Assembly: GCF_003284935.1 (NCBI RefSeq)
Contig: NZ_QMEV01000010.1
Coordinates: forward strand, 1 to 64,000
From: Mycobacterium colombiense
GTDB taxonomy: Bacteria; Actinomycetota; Actinomycetes; Mycobacteriales; Mycobacteriaceae
DNA: 64,000 nt
Direction: 5' to 3'
The position numbers and the translations under genes were made by a program. Position 1 is the stretch's first letter. Each line of letters opens with the position of its first letter. This document shows, one piece after another, positions 63,623 to 64,000 of this stretch. The notes beneath the pieces were generated by a model that worked only from the letters and a program-made list of their open reading frames with translations, did not search any database and was not told the DNA's origin.

Positions 63623-64000
63623 GTGACCATTCAGAGCGGGGCGACCGAGGAGCCAACCAACCCGAGCGACGACGTGGTCGAGGTGGTCAGCAAGTTGATC
63701 CGGTTCGACACCACCAACACCGGCGAACCGGAGACGACCAAGGGGGAGGCCGACTGCGCGCAGTGGGTCGCCGAGCAGCTCGCCGAGGTCGGCTACGCGC
63801 CGCACTACGTCGAATCCGGCGCCCCGGGCCGCGGCAACGTGTTCGTCCGGCTACCGGGTGCGGACAGGTCGCGGGGCGGCCTGTTGATTCACGGGCACCT
63901 GGACGTGGTCCCGGCCGAACCGACCGAATGGAGCGTGCACCCGTTCTCCGGAGCGGTGAAAGACGGCTTTGTCTGGGGTCGCGGCGCGATCGACATGAAG
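63623..64000 (+). CDS. M20-family peptidase/deacylase (DapE2-like), partial
   Basis: First 126 residues of a zinc-dependent M20 peptidase; the gene continues beyond the window. The metal ligand His is in HGHLDVVPAEP (about residue 92) and the next ligand Asp in GRGAIDMK at the edge. The start GTG 63623 has AGGAAAGG upstream. It corresponds to Rv2141c by position, a conserved neighbour of the cell-division cluster. Confidence 0.9.
   Translation, partial: MTIQSGATEEPTNPSDDVVEVVSKLIRFDTTNTGEPETTKGEADCAQWVAEQLAEVGYAPHYVESGAPGRGNVFVRLPGADRSRGGLLIHGHLDVVPAEPTEWSVHPFSGAVKDGFVWGRGAIDMK

Overview
The window is mycobacterial chromosome, probably from a slow-growing species close to the M. avium complex, interrupted by one large integrative element. 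The first 10.2 kb carry the division and cell-wall cluster in mycobacterial order: end of ftsW, murG, murC, ftsQ, ftsZ, yfiH-type gene, yggS-type gene, sepF, yggT-type gene, wag31 and a small membrane protein gene, followed by a divergent phosphoribosyltransferase gene. The FtsZ and Wag31 sequences are of the mycobacterial type. The right edge (63.4-64 kb) holds a tRNA-Leu(GAG) and the start of an M20 peptidase (dapE2-like) that lies beside this cluster in other mycobacteria as far as I recall, so the chromosome resumes there.

Between them lies a foreign segment of about 52.8 kb flanked by a 19-bp direct repeat (10617-10635 and 63406-63424). The right copy is the 3' end of the tRNA-Leu gene, so this is a site-specifically integrated element. 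Its conjugation, replication and integration block is at the right end (56-63.4 kb): HD hydrolase, Nudix hydrolase, HTH regulator, SCO3933-like small protein, FtsK/TraSA-type translocase, a rolling-circle (HUH) replication initiator broken by one frameshift, a coupled 65-aa ORF and a large serine recombinase whose stop codon lies inside the attachment core. This is the layout of an actinomycete integrative and conjugative element (pSAM2 class), but with a serine integrase.

The remaining 45 kb is cargo, almost entirely oxidative catabolism of hydrophobic compounds, in three blocks. Block A (10.7-20.8 kb): carboxymuconolactone-decarboxylase-like protein, zinc alcohol dehydrogenase, thiolase-like enzyme, thioesterase, alpha/beta hydrolase, two TetR regulators, and a ferredoxin-CYP153-ferredoxin reductase operon divergent from an AraC regulator (terminal or alicyclic hydroxylation). 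Block B (21-36.2 kb): plus-strand operon of thiolase-like protein, DUF35 protein, LLM flavin oxidoreductase, four hot-dog (MaoC-like) proteins, enoyl-CoA hydratase, DinB-like protein and an AtuA-like protein with two compensating frameshifts; opposed by a minus-strand operon of acyl-CoA carboxylase beta and alpha subunits, acyl-CoA dehydrogenase and acyl-CoA ligase, with a TetR gene between. Block C (36.5-55.8 kb): two TetR genes, two ferritin-like/metal-binding proteins, SDR, three Baeyer-Villiger-type flavin monooxygenases, HSL-type esterase, a second P450, a transglutaminase-like protein, acyl-CoA ligase, two acyl-CoA dehydrogenases, a BtrH-like protein, an SCP2 lipid carrier and an NDMA-type alcohol dehydrogenase. 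Block C resembles an expanded mymA operon.

Taken together the cargo could hydroxylate a hydrocarbon or terpenoid, oxidise the alcohol, insert oxygen beside a ketone, hydrolyse the ester or lactone, activate the acid to a CoA thioester and degrade it, including a carboxylation step for a branched chain. The substrate is not identifiable from sequence. No transposase, CRISPR array or rRNA was seen.
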